Assembly (NCBI RefSeq): GCF_000014745.1
Contig: NC_008347.1
Span: 2,372,001 to 2,436,000, forward strand
DNA length: 64,000 nucleotides
Direction of reading: 5' to 3'
Origin: Maricaulis maris MCS10
GTDB lineage: Bacteria; Pseudomonadota; Alphaproteobacteria; Caulobacterales; Maricaulaceae
Shown: positions 18,769-28,896 of the stretch, in pieces
Layout: every line of letters starts with the position of its first letter
How positions within the stretch are numbered: the stretch's first letter is position 1
The notes under the pieces: model-generated
Database searches by the model: none
What the model was told of the DNA's origin: nothing
Seen by the model: the letters and a program-made list of their open reading frames with translations, nothing else
Made by a program: the position numbers and the translations under genes

Positions 18769-21234
18769 CTAGGCGCTGCGCTGCCGCAACGGCCTGGCCG
18801 ACGCGACCAGGGTCGCCATTTCGGCCCGAATGGCTTTCGACGCCTCATCGAACCCGGAAATCAGGCCCCGGGTCAGCGGCCGGGACAGCAAATAGCCCTG
18901 CAGGACGAGGTCCGGCTGATAACCAAGCGCACCAAGCTCATCAAATTCCTCGACCCCCTCGACAACAACGGCGATGTTCAGATCACGGGCCAGCGCTATG
19001 GTCGCGCGTACAATGATCTGCGCTTCCTGGTCATTTTGAAGGCCCGTGATGAAGGACCGGTCGATCTTGATCTTGTCGAACGGGAAGGCGCGCAAATAGC
19101 TGAGCGACGAGTAACCGGTCCCGAAGTCGTCGATTGCCAGACCGACTCCCAGATCCTTGAGACCGCGCAGCACTTTCAGCGCCCGCGCCTCGTCATCAAT
19201 CAGCACACCTTCGGTGATTTCGATCTCGAGACGGGCCGGATCAAGCCCGGAATTGGTCAGAGCACGCTGGACTGAATAGACCAGATTGCCCTGCTTGAAC
19301 TGGGCCGGGCTGACATTGACGGCCACCCGTCGATCATTCGGCCAGTTCACCGCTTCCCGGCAGGCTGTTTCGAGAACCCATTCCCCCATTTTCAGGATCA
19401 GTCCGGTTTCTTCGGCAATCTGCACGAATTCCGCCGGCGCAACCGCGCCACGGCGATCGTCATGCCAACGCACCAACGCCTCGAAGCCGGCAATGGAGCC
19501 GTCGCCGAGTCTTACCTGCGGCTGATAGTTCAGCGTCAGCAGATCGTCCTCAATGGCCAAGGCCAGGTCGGCCTCCAGCATCCGGCGCTCCTGCATCATC
19601 ATGCCGAGCTTGGGATCAAAATCACAGACCTGGTTACGGCCCTGCCCCTTGGCCCGATAGAGCGCGAGATCGGCCTGGTTCATCAAGCGGTCCGGGTCCT
19701 CACCATCCAGCGGGAACATGGTCACGCCGCCCGAGGCTGAAACCTTCAGGTGCAGGGAGCCGATACTCAGCGGTGAACCGACATTGTTGACGACGCGCCG
19801 GGCCGTGTTGAGCCCGTCTTCGCGGCTGTCCACGTCCGGCAGGATCACGGCGAACTCGTCGCCGCTCAGGCGCGCGGCCACAGCATTGCGCGGCAGCGCA
19901 TCCAGCAATCGCTCGGACACGGCAACAAGCAGGCGGTCACCCGTCGCATGACCGTGAACGTCATTGACTTCCTTGAACCGATCCAGATCGAAGAACATCA
20001 GCGCGACCTGGCTGTCATTATCCCAGGCACTGCTCAGCTCGGCCTCAAGTGCTTCGCGGAATTTCAGGCGGTTGGGCAAGCCGGTCAGAGTGTCGTGGTG
20101 TGCGAGATGGGTGATGCGGGCGCGGGCGCGCTCCTCCGATGACACGTCGCGAAATGTGAATATCCGCGATGATTGCCCATCAAAGTCCATGACCCGGGCG
20201 CGAACCTGCACCGTTATCGGCGCGCGATCCCGGCAGCGAAGACGACAGGTCGTCGGTGCATCATCCTGGTCCAGCTGCAGGACCCGAATATCCTCCGGGT
20301 CGACTGCGAGCTTCATGATTGGCGTGCCGACCAGATCCTCACGCGCCAGGTTCAGCATTTCACAGAAGCGGCCATTCATGTCGTACATCTGCCCGTCGCG
20401 CACGACCGCAATGCCTTCGAACGTCGCCTCGGCCAGCGCTCGCATCCGGGCGCCTTCTGCCATCCGGCGCTTTCCGAGGTGCAAATCAATCGCCGCCGTC
20501 GCCAAGCCGACGCTCACGACGAAAACCACGCCCAGCGCGACCGTGACAGCCAATAATTTGGGTGACAGCCCGCCTTCCGGCTCGGCAACGGTCATGTCAG
20601 GGACAAGCTGCATGGCGCCCATCGAAATGAAGTGCAGGCTGACAACGCCACAGACCAAAAGCAAAGTGCCGCCGATCAGGCTTGGCTTCAGGGACTTTCC
20701 CATAGCCACGGTCGACGCCGCGGCAGAAAACTGGATTGCCAGCACGATGGCGGCGATGATCAGGCCAGCATCCCAGGTGAAAATAGCATTGGTCCGCATC
20801 GCCTCGATGCCCATGAAGTGCATGGCAGCAATGCCGCCGCCGACCAGCGCACCACCGATCGGAGCGGCGAAACGGGTCTCCGAGCGGATCGCGAATGCCC
20901 AGCCACAGGCCGATACAATGATCGCAAGAGCGAGTGAAATCACGGTCTCGAGAAGCCCGAAAGCGATCGGCACCACACTTTCATAGGCCAGCATGGAAAC
21001 GAAATGTGTGCCCCAGATGCCCGTGCCGGTTACGAATCCGGCAAACAGCAACCAGGCGGGTTGCCGCGCGCGGTCCGCCTCTCTGGCCCGACGGACAATG
21101 GACATTGCGGCGAGGCCGGATAGCGCACACAAAAGAGCCGCCACCGCTACAAGACCGAGATCGTGCTCAACCGTCAGGCAGTAATAAACGCGATACACCA
21201 AATGCCCCAAAGGATCTGCTTTGAGCGTAACCAT
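18769..21234 (-). CDS. MHYT-PAS-GGDEF-EAL cyclic-di-GMP signalling protein
   Basis: An 821-aa inner-membrane protein. Residues about 25-235 form seven-span MHYT sensor units ([24 protein letters not shown]), proposed to bind metal and sense O2, CO or NO. A PAS-like region precedes a GGDEF domain whose signature is SGDEF (457-461) instead of GGDEF. The EAL domain follows with FEALVRW (EAL at 585-587), DDFGTGYSS and VVEGVEE intact. The intact EAL suggests phosphodiesterase activity; the Ser in the cyclase motif makes cyclase activity doubtful. The ATG at 21234 is preferred over a TTG 15 bases earlier. It is divergent from rnhB. Confidence 0.9.
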   Translation of the reverse strand: MVTLKADPLGHLVYRVYYCLTVEHDLGLVAVAALLCALSGLAAMSIVRRAREADRARQPAWLLFAGFVTGTGIWGTHFVSMLAYESVVPIAFGLLETVISLALAIIVSACGWAFAIRSETRFAAPIGGALVGGGIAAMHFMGIEAMRTNAIFTWDAGLIIAAIVLAIQFSAAASTVAMGKSLKPSLIGGTLLLVCGVVSLHFISMGAMQLVPDMTVAEPEGGLSPKLLAVTVALGVVFVVSVGLATAAIDLHLGKRRMAEGARMRALAEATFEGIAVVRDGQMYDMNGRFCEMLNLAREDLVGTPIMKLAVDPEDIRVLQLDQDDAPTTCRLRCRDRAPITVQVRARVMDFDGQSSRIFTFRDVSSEERARARITHLAHHDTLTGLPNRLKFREALEAELSSAWDNDSQVALMFFDLDRFKEVNDVHGHATGDRLLVAVSERLLDALPRNAVAARLSGDEFAVILPDVDSREDGLNTARRVVNNVGSPLSIGSLHLKVSASGGVTMFPLDGEDPDRLMNQADLALYRAKGQGRNQVCDFDPKLGMMMQERRMLEADLALAIEDDLLTLNYQPQVRLGDGSIAGFEALVRWHDDRRGAVAPAEFVQIAEETGLILKMGEWVLETACREAVNWPNDRRVAVNVSPAQFKQGNLVYSVQRALTNSGLDPARLEIEITEGVLIDDEARALKVLRGLKDLGVGLAIDDFGTGYSSLSYLRAFPFDKIKIDRSFITGLQNDQEAQIIVRATIALARDLNIAVVVEGVEEFDELGALGYQPDLVLQGYLLSRPLTRGLISGFDEASKAIRAEMATLVASARPLRQRSA

Positions 21235-21271
21235 TCCACAAAAAGACAATCAGAGCCTTAACAAGGCCGGC

Positions 21272-21847
21272 ATGGGCAATACGGTCCGGATTGCCGGCGT
21301 CGATGAGGCCGGGCGCGGACCCCTCAGCGGACCGGTTGTTGCGGCCGCGGTCATCCTTGACCCAACCCGTCCCATCACCGGGCTCGGGGACTCCAAAGCG
21401 CTCTCCGAGAGACGGCGACGGGAACTTTTCCGGCTGATCCGCGCCAATGCCTGGGTCGGAATCGGCATAGCCGAACCGGCCGAAATCGATCGCCTGAACA
21501 TCCTGCACGCGACCATGGCCGCCATGCGCCGCGCCGTGGCCCGGCTGCCGGTCCGGCCAACCCTTGTCCTGGTCGATGGCAACAGACTTCCGCCGGGCCT
21601 GCCCTGCCCGGCCGAGGCCATAATCAAGGGCGACGCCAAGGAAGCCTGTATCGGCGCCGCCTCCATCATCGCCAAGACCGTGCGCGATGACCTGATGGAA
21701 CAGGCCGCGCGCCGTTTCCCCGGCTATGGTTTCGAGGGCCACAAGGGTTATCCGAGCGCTGCACACAAGGCTGCGCTGGAGACGTCCGGCGCCTGCCCCA
21801 TCCACCGCCGGTCCTATGCACCGGTCCGCGCCGCGCTCGAATCCCGG

Positions 21848-21877
<30 letters not shown>
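21272..21877 (+). CDS. rnhB: Ribonuclease HII
   Basis: A 201-aa nuclease that removes single ribonucleotides and RNA from RNA-DNA hybrids. The first catalytic motif is [19 protein letters not shown], where D-E-A-G-R-G is diagnostic; a later VDGN and the C-terminal Y-P-S-A-A-H-K stretch complete the fold. I chose the ATG at 21272 with AAGG six bases upstream; an in-frame TTG at 21221 lies in the divergent gene's start region. Its last codons contain a DnaA-box match and a GANTC site that probably belong to ccrM control. Confidence 0.93.
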
Positions 21878-23034
<1,157 letters not shown>

Positions 23035-23044
23035 GGTCGTTCGC

Positions 23045-25621
23045 ATGGATCAAGGCACAGGCATCACTCGGCCAAGCGTGTCGCGCCGGACGGGTGGCTC
23101 CATCGCCTGGACCCTGCTCAGTGTGATCCTGGTGACATCCCTGCTGGTGTCCGGCTCCGGCATTCTTGTCGCAGCGCTGGCCTTTTGGACCGACCTCGAA
23201 AACCAGCAACTCATCCAGCTGGAAAATTATGTCGACGAACGCGGCCGCCGGAACGCCGCGATTTTCGACACCGTGGAGCGTGCGCAAGCGACCGCGATCG
23301 AGCGCTTTGAACGCCGCCTGGGCGCTTTGCCCGACGACGAGATCGAACAGCGCTTCAATGCCTTGTTCCCGCTCCGCCCGGACGGCACGCGACGCAGCCG
23401 CGACGACATGTTCGACGGTTATCTTGACGAACAGGGCAATCACCATTCCGGTGTCGGCGCCTATCTGAACCCGCCCGGAGACTGGACGCCACTCGAACGA
23501 CGTCAACTGGTATCGGCCTATGAGGTCGTTGACAGCACGGGCCAGGCGCTAAACGGGCTGGTCGACAACTTCTACTACTTCACCTTCCGCAATCAGTTGG
23601 TGATCTCGGCGGCCGACCGCGACGACCAGTTGCGCTTCTACCGGCATGATGCCACCGCCGATTTCGACTTCACCGGGGCGACATTTGTTGAACTCATGCG
23701 GCCCGCCATCAATCCAGGCCGGCAATTCGTCTGCGGCGAGCTGACCCAGCTGATCTATGTGCGCGACGAAGAGTCCCTGACCACCGGTTGCTATACGCCC
23801 TACGATCTGGATGGTTCTCCGGTTGGTGCCTTTGGAACCACGATCCAGTTGCACGCCTATTTCGAGGCTGCAATGGCGGGCCCGCCGGCGCATGGCGTCA
23901 ATATCCTGCTCGACCAGGCCGGCCATCTGATCGCTCACCCCGACCTCATCCATGATCGTGTGACAGACGGTCAGATCGACGCAATTTCCGCCACCTACGA
24001 CCTGCCAGCGATTACCGAACTCCTGCTGGCGGAGCCGGCGACACGCACACTCGGCACGCTGATCAGTCGGGACGGCCGGTGGGTGGTAGCGTATTCACGT
24101 TTGCAGGGCCCGGGCTGGTTCAGTGTCTCACTGGTCGATCGCAACATCCAGCGGCGGAGCATCGCCGGCAAACTCTCGATTGCGCTGGGTTTGGGAATTC
24201 TTGGCGTGGCGCTGCAAGCGGTGCTGGCCTACTTCATTCTCTATCGCCGGTTTGTGCGCCCGCTTGAAGCGCTGACAGGCCATTTCGGCGTAGCCCGCCC
24301 GCGCGCCGCGGCGACCAATCCGGCGCTGCAACCACTTCTCGGGAGCCGTCACGAGATCGGCATGCTGGCCCGCACGCTGGAAGAACAACGGGCCACAAAC
24401 AAGGACGCATTCGACCTGCTCGAAGCCCGCGTCGCCGAGCGGACGCGTGAGCTGGAAGCCGCCAATCAGGCCAAGAGCACATTCCTCGCCAATATCAGCC
24501 ATGAGATCCGCACGCCGCTGAACGGCATCCTCGGTCTGGCTCAGGTATTGCGGACAACGTCCCGGTCGAAGCAGCGGCAGGACCAGGCCCGCATGATCGA
24601 GGAGAGCGGCGAGACGCTGACCCAATTGCTCAACGACGTCCTCGACATGTCCAAGATCGAGGCTGGCAAGATGGAGCTGTCGCCACAGGTCGTCGATCCC
24701 GCCCGCCTGTTTGGGGACATGCACACCCTCTTCCAGGCATCCGCCGAGGCCAAATCGCTCGATTTTTCGGTGGAGATCGACCCGTCCCTGCCCGAACGGC
24801 TGGAATTTGACCCGCTTCGCGTCCGCCAGTGCCTGTCCAATCTTCTGTCCAATGCCATCAAGTTCACCAGCAAGGGCTCGGTCCAGCTGTCCGCCCGCTG
24901 GCACCGGGAAACGGACCAGGCCGGCCTGCTCGAGATCAAGGTTTGCGATACCGGAATCGGCATTCCACCCGAGAAGCTCGACACGCTCTTTTCGCCGTTC
25001 ACACAATCCGATGCCGCCATTGCCGGGGAATTTGGCGGCACCGGGCTGGGCCTGTCCATTGCCCGCGATCTGGCCCGATTGATGGGCGGTGACATCACCG
25101 CAGAAGCGACACCAGGTCAGGGCTCCACCTTTACCCTCACCTTCACGGCGAAACCCGCACAGACCAGACCGGCTGCGCCGGAAGAGCGCACGCCGACGCA
25201 GCTCGCCGACGATCCGGGCTATGCCGGATTGCTCGGACTGCGTGTCCTGTTGGTCGAGGACAATGACATCAACCGGCAGGTCGTGCAGGCTTTCATGGGA
25301 CCGTTGAAAGTACATGTCACCGAAGCGGAAAACGGGCTGGAAGCCCTGGCGGCGCTGGAGGCTGCGCCTTTCGACATCGTATTGATGGATGTGCGGATGC
25401 CGATCCTCGACGGGCTCGAGGCGACCCGCCGCCTGCGCGACAGCGACGCCCCGTGGCGCGACATTCCGGTGACGGCCCTGACCGCGAACGCGTCACATCA
25501 GGATGCCGATATCTGCCTCGCGGCGGGCATGGATTCCTTCGCCTCCAAACCGCTCAAACCTGCCAGCCTGTTCAACGCCATGCGCCGGGCGCGGGAGCTG
25601 AGGCCCTACCGCCCCGCCTAG
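23045..25621 (+). CDS. Transmembrane hybrid histidine kinase
   Basis: An 858-aa protein. It has TM1 at about 21-48, a periplasmic sensor region of about 310 residues (Cache-like size, no family recognised), TM2 at about 370-395 and a coiled-coil linker. HisKA ([15 protein letters not shown]) is at about 480, HATPase has N (LLSNAIKF), DTGIGIP and GGTGLGLSI boxes, and a C-terminal receiver has LLVEDNDINRQ and LMDVRMPILDG. There is no HPt domain, so an external phosphotransferase is needed. The 10-base gap to ccrM suggests one transcript. The stop overlaps the convergent mutY stop by 4 bases. The ligand is unknown. Confidence 0.9.
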   Translation: MDQGTGITRPSVSRRTGGSIAWTLLSVILVTSLLVSGSGILVAALAFWTDLENQQLIQLENYVDERGRRNAAIFDTVERAQATAIERFERRLGALPDDEIEQRFNALFPLRPDGTRRSRDDMFDGYLDEQGNHHSGVGAYLNPPGDWTPLERRQLVSAYEVVDSTGQALNGLVDNFYYFTFRNQLVISAADRDDQLRFYRHDATADFDFTGATFVELMRPAINPGRQFVCGELTQLIYVRDEESLTTGCYTPYDLDGSPVGAFGTTIQLHAYFEAAMAGPPAHGVNILLDQAGHLIAHPDLIHDRVTDGQIDAISATYDLPAITELLLAEPATRTLGTLISRDGRWVVAYSRLQGPGWFSVSLVDRNIQRRSIAGKLSIALGLGILGVALQAVLAYFILYRRFVRPLEALTGHFGVARPRAAATNPALQPLLGSRHEIGMLARTLEEQRATNKDAFDLLEARVAERTRELEAANQAKSTFLANISHEIRTPLNGILGLAQVLRTTSRSKQRQDQARMIEESGETLTQLLNDVLDMSKIEAGKMELSPQVVDPARLFGDMHTLFQASAEAKSLDFSVEIDPSLPERLEFDPLRVRQCLSNLLSNAIKFTSKGSVQLSARWHRETDQAGLLEIKVCDTGIGIPPEKLDTLFSPFTQSDAAIAGEFGGTGLGLSIARDLARLMGGDITAEATPGQGSTFTLTFTAKPAQTRPAAPEERTPTQLADDPGYAGLLGLRVLLVEDNDINRQVVQAFMGPLKVHVTEAENGLEALAALEAAPFDIVLMDVRMPILDGLEATRRLRDSDAPWRDIPVTALTANASHQDADICLAAGMDSFASKPLKPASLFNAMRRARELRPYRPA

Positions 25622-26670
25622 CTCCGGCGGGCGGCCAGGACCTTGCGCATGACGCTGGGCAGGGCCTCATTGCCGAGGTCACGCTCATCGGCCCAATAGC
25701 CCGAGTCCGGTTCCCATCCGGGTGATGCCTCACCTTCCCGCACCGCCAATCGCAACTCGAAATGGGTGAAGACGTGACGCACCTCGCCGCGATCGGCCCA
25801 CTCGGCCTCGAGTGGCGGCGCTTCACTGGCGTGTCCGGTTTCGAGCCAGGGCGAGGATGGAACTTCGGTCATGCCGCCCAGCAGTCCGGCATCGCCGCGC
25901 TTGCGCAGCCAGATGCGCCCGGCCCGGCGCACCAGCCAGGCTGTGCCGCGACGGACCGGCTTGACCTTCCTGGGTGCCTTGACCGGATAGCGTTCCATGT
26001 CGCCGACAGCCGACGCAGCACAGGCAAATGACCAGCAGCACGCCGAGCAGTCCGGCTTTCGCGGCGTGCAGACGGTCGCGCCGAGATCCATGATCGCCTG
26101 CGCATAATCGCCGGACCGGTCCGGATCCGCGATCGCCGCGGCCAACTTGCGGACCTCCGGCTTGGCTTTCGGCATCGCCGTTTCGACGCGATGGAGACGG
26201 GTGATCACCCGCTCGACATTGCCATCGACCACGCTGGCCGGCTTGTCGAAGGCGGCCGCCAGAATGGCGTTGGCGGTGTAATCACCAATACCCGGCAGGG
26301 ACCGCAATCCGTCCAGCGTGTCGGGAAACTGCCCGTCATGATCGGTCGCCACCTCGATCGCACAGGCATGCAGGTTGCGAGCGCGGGCGTAATAGCCCAG
26401 CCCGGCCCACTCCCGCAGCACATCATCGCGCGGCGCGACTGCCAGATCCTGGACGGTGGGCCAGAGCGAAAGGAAGCGGTGCCAATAGGGCGTCGCATGG
26501 GGCACGGTGGTCTGCTGCAGCATGATTTCCGACAGCCAGATCGCATATGGGTCGGCGACCGGTCCGCCAGCGATCCGGTCTTCCGGCCGGATTCGCCACG
26601 GCAGCGTGCGACCCTCCTGATCGTACCAGGCCAGCAATTGGCGGCGGAGACGGGCGATGTCGATTGTCAT
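25618..26670 (-). CDS. mutY: A/G-specific adenine DNA glycosylase
   Basis: A 350-aa glycosylase that removes adenine opposite 8-oxoguanine. The catalytic Glu-48 lies in LSEIMLQQT. The helix-hairpin-helix is LPGIGDYTANAI (125-136) with Asp-149 in VVDGNVERV. The [4Fe-4S] ligands are Cys-201, 208, 211 and 217 with C-x6-C-x2-C-x5-C spacing. A C-terminal Nudix-like domain recognises 8-oxoG. The gene is divergent from the DUF721 gene, an order seen in related alphaproteobacteria. Confidence 0.96.
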   Translation of the reverse strand: MTIDIARLRRQLLAWYDQEGRTLPWRIRPEDRIAGGPVADPYAIWLSEIMLQQTTVPHATPYWHRFLSLWPTVQDLAVAPRDDVLREWAGLGYYARARNLHACAIEVATDHDGQFPDTLDGLRSLPGIGDYTANAILAAAFDKPASVVDGNVERVITRLHRVETAMPKAKPEVRKLAAAIADPDRSGDYAQAIMDLGATVCTPRKPDCSACCWSFACAASAVGDMERYPVKAPRKVKPVRRGTAWLVRRAGRIWLRKRGDAGLLGGMTEVPSSPWLETGHASEAPPLEAEWADRGEVRHVFTHFELRLAVREGEASPGWEPDSGYWADERDLGNEALPSVMRKVLAARRS

Positions 26671-26724
26671 GGTTTGAAGGGCTGACCGGTTGCAGGCGGA
26701 GACGTTCGAAGCGAAACTGAGAGC

Positions 26725-27267
26725 ATGATGCGCAAACCGCCCCCGTCAACGATGGAACAGGCTGCAACCGACTTCATCAACAGTCGGCGCGGTCGCCCCG
26801 CGGCCCGGCCCCTGCCCTCCACCGCACGGGCGATGGAGCGCGTGCTGCGGCCATTGGCGCGGCGTTTCGGCGTCGGTGTCGAACAATTGCGCGAGCACTG
26901 GACCGAGATTGTCGGCGAGCGCCTGGCCAAGTGGAGCGAGCCGGAAACCGTGCAGCGTGCCGGTGGGGTCAACACGCTGGTCATCCGCGCGAGGGGCGCG
27001 GCGGCCGCCATCCTGCAAGCCGAATCCCGCCGCATTCTGGAGCGGGTAAGAACCTTCGCCGGCGACCGGGCCCCGACCCGTCTGCGCATCCTGCAAGGTC
27101 AGGCGAGCGCCAGCTTCAAACGCGCCAAGCCTGCTGATCAAGCGGATGTGAAGCCGATGAAAACATCGTCACAAGTGAACGAAGGGGTGGAGCAAACACC
27201 CGAGGCGCGTCTATTGTCCGCGCTCAACCGTTTTGAACGTGCGGTCAAGGCCCGTGAGGGATCGTGA
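26725..27267 (+). CDS. DUF721/DciA-like protein
   Basis: A 180-aa protein with the DUF721 core in the first two thirds (LARRFGVGVEQLREHWTEIV, then a strand-rich segment with LVIRARGAAAAILQ). It has a disordered, charged C-terminal tail. DciA proteins of this family load or assist the replicative helicase DnaB in bacteria without DnaC, so a replication role is plausible. It starts the plus-strand series DUF721, dsbA-like, dsbA-like, smc. Two adjacent ATG codons (26725, 26728) are possible starts. Confidence 0.8.
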   Translation: MMRKPPPSTMEQAATDFINSRRGRPAARPLPSTARAMERVLRPLARRFGVGVEQLREHWTEIVGERLAKWSEPETVQRAGGVNTLVIRARGAAAAILQAESRRILERVRTFAGDRAPTRLRILQGQASASFKRAKPADQADVKPMKTSSQVNEGVEQTPEARLLSALNRFERAVKAREGS

Positions 27268-27289
27268 CCATCTGCCAGGGGGATCCTGA

Positions 27290-28063
27290 ATGAGCCTGAC
27301 CCGACGACTTTTCTCCGCCGCGGCCATGACCGCAGTTCTCGCCGTCTCCGCCTGTGGCAGCAGCGATGCGCCCGTCGATGGCCAGTCGCGCTTCGAACGC
27401 GCCGGCGATCGCGGCCTCGGCAGCCCGGACGCGCCGGTCACCATGATCGAATACGCCTCGGTCGCCTGCGGCCACTGCGCCACCTGGCACAACGAAGTCT
27501 ACCCGATGCTGGAAAGCGATTATATCGAGACCGGCCAGGTCCGCTTTGTCCTGCGCGAAATGATCACCGGCTCGGCCCAGTTCGCCATTGCCGGCTTCTC
27601 GCTGGCCCATTGTGTGCCGGAAGACCGCTATTACGACATGGTCGACCTGTTGTTCCAACAGCAGAACGCCATCTTCCAGGCCGCCCAGACGCAAGGCAGC
27701 GCCCGCAACCAGTATCTCGCCATTGCCCGTTCCATGGGCATGAGCGAAGCCGACTTCACCCAATGCCTGTCCGACGAGACCATCACCCAGGATATCCTGG
27801 ACGCCAATGACCGGGCCGGCGCCGAAGGCATTACCGGCACGCCGCGCTTCATCTTCAATGGTGAGATGCTCGACTCGCGCCGCGCGCCGGGCGAAAGCGC
27901 CTACACCTATTTCCTCGGCAATGAGCAGCTGATCATCGACGGCGAGCCGGTCCCGAACTTCTCGGACGCCGAAACCTTCCGCCGCATTCTCGACCATCTC
28001 ATCGCCGAAAACACCGAGGCCGCAATGCCGGGCGATGACGCAGCGACAAGCGGCGAGGAGTAG
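27290..28063 (+). CDS. DsbA-like thioredoxin-fold lipoprotein, CGHC
   Basis: A 257-aa exported protein with a lipobox (MSLTRRLFSAAAMTAVLAVSAC), so probably a lipoprotein. The thioredoxin-fold active site is C-G-H-C in VACGHCATWHNEVYP. The cis-Pro loop GTPRFIFNG and the DsbA helical insert are present. It likely oxidises or isomerises disulfides in the periplasm. The lipid anchor and CGHC motif differ from the following paralogue. It lies 22 bases after the DUF721 gene and 8 bases before the second DsbA gene. Confidence 0.85.
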   Translation: MSLTRRLFSAAAMTAVLAVSACGSSDAPVDGQSRFERAGDRGLGSPDAPVTMIEYASVACGHCATWHNEVYPMLESDYIETGQVRFVLREMITGSAQFAIAGFSLAHCVPEDRYYDMVDLLFQQQNAIFQAAQTQGSARNQYLAIARSMGMSEADFTQCLSDETITQDILDANDRAGAEGITGTPRFIFNGEMLDSRRAPGESAYTYFLGNEQLIIDGEPVPNFSDAETFRRILDHLIAENTEAAMPGDDAATSGEE

Positions 28064-28071
28064 TCCCGATC

Positions 28072-28830
28072 ATGTCAGTCACGCGTATCCTGACCAGCCT
28101 GTTCCTTCTCGTCGCCGGCCTGGCCCTGCCGAGCATTGCACAGGCCCAACTCGCGGAGGGCGCAGCCGAGCTGCGCCCGACCGACCGGGTCATTGGCGGC
28201 GCCGATGCGGACCTGCTGATCATTGAATACGCCTCCTTTGCCTGTCCTCATTGCGCGCATTTCCAGACCGAAGTCTGGCCGATGATCCGGTCGGAATTCG
28301 TGGAGACCGGGCTGATCCGCTATTCGGTCCGGCCGATGCTGACCTCGCCGCCACAAATCGCCGGAGCCGGTGTCATCCTGTCGGAATGCGTGCCCGATGA
28401 TCGCTATTTCGACGCCGTCGACCTGCTCTTCCACGAGCAGGCCAACATCTTCGAGACGGCCCGCGAGGGCGGCGATGTCCTGGCGGTCTATAACCGCATC
28501 GCGGCGGCGACCGGCGGCTCGGCTGAAACCTTGCTGGCCTGCTTCCAGGACACGGCCGCCAATGAACACGTGAATGCCGTTGCGGTGCAGGCGTCAGAGG
28601 ACGGTATCCGCTCGACACCGGCCTTCATCATTGCCGGCGACCTGCTGGCGATCGGACACCCGGGAGATGGCGAGGCTGGCCACAATCATGCGACTGCCGG
28701 TCCGACCGTGTTTTTGCATGGTGGCGAACCCCTGATGATTGATGGGGAAACCGTGCCGGGCCGTTTGGACGAAGACTCTTTCCGCCGAATCATCCTTCAC
28801 TTCCTCGATGAGTCCGATTCGGCTGACTAG
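28072..28830 (+). CDS. DsbA-like thioredoxin-fold periplasmic protein, CPHC
   Basis: A 252-aa protein with a cleavable signal peptide ending near A-Q-A-Q. The classic DsbA active site C-P-H-C is in FACPHCAHFQTEVWP and the cis-Pro is in STPAFIIAG. It shares the whole layout with the gene before it, including EYAS-F/V-ACxHC and the EC-V-P-D/E-D-R-Y segment, so the pair arose by tandem duplication. CPHC is the strongly oxidising form, so the two may have split roles. An smc gene starts 66 bases downstream. Confidence 0.87.
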   Translation: MSVTRILTSLFLLVAGLALPSIAQAQLAEGAAELRPTDRVIGGADADLLIIEYASFACPHCAHFQTEVWPMIRSEFVETGLIRYSVRPMLTSPPQIAGAGVILSECVPDDRYFDAVDLLFHEQANIFETAREGGDVLAVYNRIAAATGGSAETLLACFQDTAANEHVNAVAVQASEDGIRSTPAFIIAGDLLAIGHPGDGEAGHNHATAGPTVFLHGGEPLMIDGETVPGRLDEDSFRRIILHFLDESDSAD

Positions 28831-28896
28831 GCAGGCCTTCACGCCAGCGCCGCAATTGGATGCGAAAAACATGTTTCGCGGCGCAAGGGAGACCGG

